Shown here: piece by piece, positions 62,179 through 64,000 of the stretch
How positions within the stretch are numbered: the first letter of the stretch is position 1
Layout: each line of letters starts with the position of its first letter
Origin: UBA5078 sp033721235
GTDB taxonomy: Bacteria > Pseudomonadota > Gammaproteobacteria > Pseudomonadales > Pseudohongiellaceae
Reading direction: 5' to 3'
Length of the DNA: 64,000 nucleotides
Assembly (NCBI GenBank): GCA_033721235.1
Contig: JAWWAY010000003.1
Coordinates: 207,268-271,267, forward strand
The notes under the pieces: model-generated
What the model was told of the DNA's origin: nothing
What the model saw: the letters and a program-made list of their open reading frames with translations, nothing else
Databases searched by the model: none
Position numbers and translations under genes: made by a program

Positions 62179-63639
62179 ATGAGTGCTTCTACGTTTCCTC
62201 AATTTTTACACCATGGCGCCGCCGATGGCGTTACGGGCAGTTGTCATCGCTATATTGCCAGTGACGAGCTTCACTTGCTTGTGGACTGCGGTCTGTTTCA
62301 GGGGGAGGAGGCAGGCGACGGGAATGGCTCTCCTACCGCTATCGATTTCGATATAAGCAAGTTACGGGCTTTGATTGTCACCCATGTGCATATCGATCAT
62401 ATTGGTCGCCTGCCGCATCTATTAAGCGCTGGTTTTACTGGGCCTATATTCTGCAGCGTGCCTTCTGCGCATTTGCTGCCTCTAGTTATTGAAGATGCCT
62501 TGAAGATGGGCTTCACGCGCGATAGGGCACTTATTAAGCAATTTTTAAACACGGTTAAAAAGCGCTTGATGCCTTTGGATTACAAGAAATGGTATGTCAT
62601 GGTGGATAAGCCCACCTTTGGCTTGCGTGTGCGTTTGCAAAGGGCGGGGCATATTCTGGGCTCGGCCTATGTGGAATTAGACTTGTCCCAGCGTGCTAGC
62701 GCGAGGGAGGCCTGGCAACATCATCGTACGGTATTCTCAGGGGACTTGGGTGCGCCCTATGCGCCCTTATTGCCAGCGCCTAAGTCCCCGTACAAGGCCG
62801 ATACACTCATTATCGAATCTACCTATGGCAATCGTATTCACGAGTCGCGCCGCACTCGCAAGCAGCGTTTGTTGGCCGTGTTAGAGGCAGCATTAGCCAG
62901 CGGTGGCACGGTGATGATTCCGGCGTTTAGCATTGGGCGTACTCAAGAGATTTTATATGAAATAGAGTCCATCGTGCATGATGCAGGCAAACGGCCATCT
63001 AAGCTTGATTGGCAAGAACTGCAGATAATTGTGGACTCGCCCTTGGCCGCCAAGTTCACTAAGGTGTACCGCAAGCTAAAGCCTTATTGGGATAAAGAGG
63101 CCTTGCAGAGAGTGCGCAGTGGGCGACACCCCTTAAACTTCGATACGCTACTAACGGTAGACTCTCACGCGGATCATATGGGCGTGGTGAATTATCTGGC
63201 GAACAATAAAAAGGGGGCCGTTGTTATTGCGGCAAGCGGTATGGTGGCTGGTGGTCGTATCGTGAATTATATGCAAGCTTTATTAGAGGACGAGCGTCAT
63301 TGCGTTCTTTTTGTGGGCTATCAGGCCGCGGGAACTCCAGGCGCACAGATCCAACGCTATGGCCGTGGATTAGGGGAGTGTGTGAATGAGGGCGCCTATG
63401 CAATTATTGAAGGCCAGAAGGTAAGCCTACGCGCAGCCGTAGAAACGATCGGCGGGTATAGCGCCCATGCGGATAAGAGTAATTTACTCAGCTTTGTTCG
63501 TAATATGAAGCATTGGCCCCGCCAGGTGAGAGTGGTGCATGGCAATGATGAGGCGCGTGCCGATTTAGGGCGCTCTATTCAGCAGTTAGGGGCGGCACGT
63601 GCGCATGATATTGATGTGGTTTTGCCTCGTCGCGAGTAG
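62179..63639 (+). CDS. MBL-fold hydrolase with beta-CASP/RNA-specificity domain
   Basis: 486 aa. Metal-binding THVHIDHIGRLP (motif 2), GHILGSAYVEL and FSGDLG, then the beta-CASP region (IPAFSIGRTQEILYE, ASGMVAGGRIVNYM) and the closing GGYSAHADKSNLL with HGNDEAR. These are marks of the YSH1/CPSF-like exonuclease family in bacteria, likely RNA-directed, though the substrate is unknown. It has good aaaagga before the ATG and an intrinsic terminator after. Confidence 0.85.
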   Translation: MSASTFPQFLHHGAADGVTGSCHRYIASDELHLLVDCGLFQGEEAGDGNGSPTAIDFDISKLRALIVTHVHIDHIGRLPHLLSAGFTGPIFCSVPSAHLLPLVIEDALKMGFTRDRALIKQFLNTVKKRLMPLDYKKWYVMVDKPTFGLRVRLQRAGHILGSAYVELDLSQRASAREAWQHHRTVFSGDLGAPYAPLLPAPKSPYKADTLIIESTYGNRIHESRRTRKQRLLAVLEAALASGGTVMIPAFSIGRTQEILYEIESIVHDAGKRPSKLDWQELQIIVDSPLAAKFTKVYRKLKPYWDKEALQRVRSGRHPLNFDTLLTVDSHADHMGVVNYLANNKKGAVVIAASGMVAGGRIVNYMQALLEDERHCVLFVGYQAAGTPGAQIQRYGRGLGECVNEGAYAIIEGQKVSLRAAVETIGGYSAHADKSNLLSFVRNMKHWPRQVRVVHGNDEARADLGRSIQQLGAARAHDIDVVLPRRE

Positions 63640-63702
63640 CTCGCATTAGTGGTGCAAGCCGTGCCGTCGTGTATGGGGCGCAAACGCTTAAGGGAGGACA
63701 TA

Positions 63703-63738
63703 AAAAAGCCAGCGGTACTTTCGTAGCGCTGGCTTTTT
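63703..63738. terminator. Bidirectional intrinsic terminator
   Basis: AAAAAGCCAGCG and CGCTGGCTTTTT flank a 12-base loop; with A-run left and T-run right, it ends transcripts on both strands. It lies between the hydrolase and the convergent VCBS gene. Confidence 0.85.
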
Positions 63739-63753
63739 GTCTTCTATGGCTAG

Positions 63754-64000
63754 TTATTGCAGGCCGTATAGCACCTGCGAGCCGTTGTCGGTTAGGTAAA
63801 CAAAGTCTGTTTTACCATCGCCATTGGCATCAAGAGCTTGGAAGGCCATGCCTAAGTCTCCGCCGTTTTGGCTTAGGAACACTTGCTCTTCGAATGTTAG
63901 ATCATAGACGAAGAAGCTAGGCTTGAAGGAGCCATTGCCCTCGGCTGTGATGATGCCGGTGTTGCGGTCGGTGCTCACATCTAGGCCTAGGTCGATTAGG
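63754..64000 (-). CDS. FG-GAP/VCBS repeat protein, C-terminal part (cut by window)
   Basis: The frame is open to the right edge. The last 82 residues contain ALDANGDGKTDFVYLTDNG, the calcium-binding D-x-N-G-D-G-x-x-D turn of FG-GAP/VCBS repeats in exported proteins. The GTG at 63978 is internal. The rest of the gene is outside the window, so the whole protein cannot be named. Confidence 0.75.
   Translation of the reverse strand, partial: LIDLGLDVSTDRNTGIITAEGNGSFKPSFFVYDLTFEEQVFLSQNGGDLGMAFQALDANGDGKTDFVYLTDNGSQVLYGLQ

Overview
The window reads as chromosome of a Gram-negative gammaproteobacterium, probably a marine member of the Pseudomonadales/Cellvibrionales side of the class. The order accA-tilS-pyrG-kdsA-eno-ftsB-ispD-ispF-truD-pcm-nlpD-rpoS-fdxA-mutS-pncC-recA-recX is the order I know from Pseudomonas-type genomes. 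A species cannot be named from the sequence alone. No rRNA, tRNA, CRISPR array or prophage was seen.

Layout. (1) 1-20.0 kb is a conserved housekeeping block. It covers fatty-acid, CTP, Kdo and isoprenoid synthesis, glycolysis, tRNA modification, protein repair, cell division, the stationary-phase sigma factor, mismatch repair and the SOS recombinase, with a LexA box before recA. Two departures from the usual order are the lack of surE between truD and pcm and the presence of a DUF368 (PopT-type) membrane protein between pcm and nlpD. (2) 20.2-24.2 kb holds a periplasmic cupredoxin next to a membrane class III nucleotide cyclase, then a DUF1015 protein. (3) 24.2-31.1 kb is an accessory stretch. 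It has a RAYT/IS200-like transposase, fifteen copies of a GGGGTCnGACCCC palindrome placed in intergenic gaps, a two-gene hypothetical unit with a nonsense codon, an IbpA-type heat-shock gene with a probable ROSE thermometer, and prpB, prpC and prpD for propionate catabolism. (4) 31.1-62.0 kb is a large surface-polysaccharide locus. It opens with rmlA, a MarR-type EPS regulator, rfaH and a full ops element. The export genes wza, wzb and wzc and an ABC flippase follow, then sugar synthesis, glycosyl transfer, a Wzy-like polymerase and tailoring genes. (5) 62.2-64.0 kb has an MBL-fold/beta-CASP hydrolase and the C-terminal end of a VCBS/FG-GAP protein.

How the polysaccharide genes fit together. 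A complete pseudaminic acid pathway (pseB, pseC, pseH, pseG, pseI, pseF) is present. Three oxidoreductases (aldo/keto reductase, Gfo/Idh/MocA, SDR) sit inside it, translationally coupled to it. A phytanoyl-CoA-dioxygenase-like Fe(II)/2-oxoglutarate enzyme stands just upstream, and two adjacent sulfotransferases and an FkbM methyltransferase lie downstream. RmlA, WecE and a left-handed beta-helix acyltransferase suggest a second sugar of the dTDP-Fuc4NAc type, and a UDP-glucuronate 4-epimerase suggests a third. The likely product is an acidic, possibly sulfated, nonulosonic-acid-containing capsule or exopolysaccharide. RfaH encoded next to the operon probably acts as the antiterminator through the ops site. 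No initiating phosphoglycosyltransferase and no Wzx flippase were found in the window. The part from about 35 to 61 kb looks clearly more AT-rich by eye than the housekeeping block, which fits horizontal exchange.
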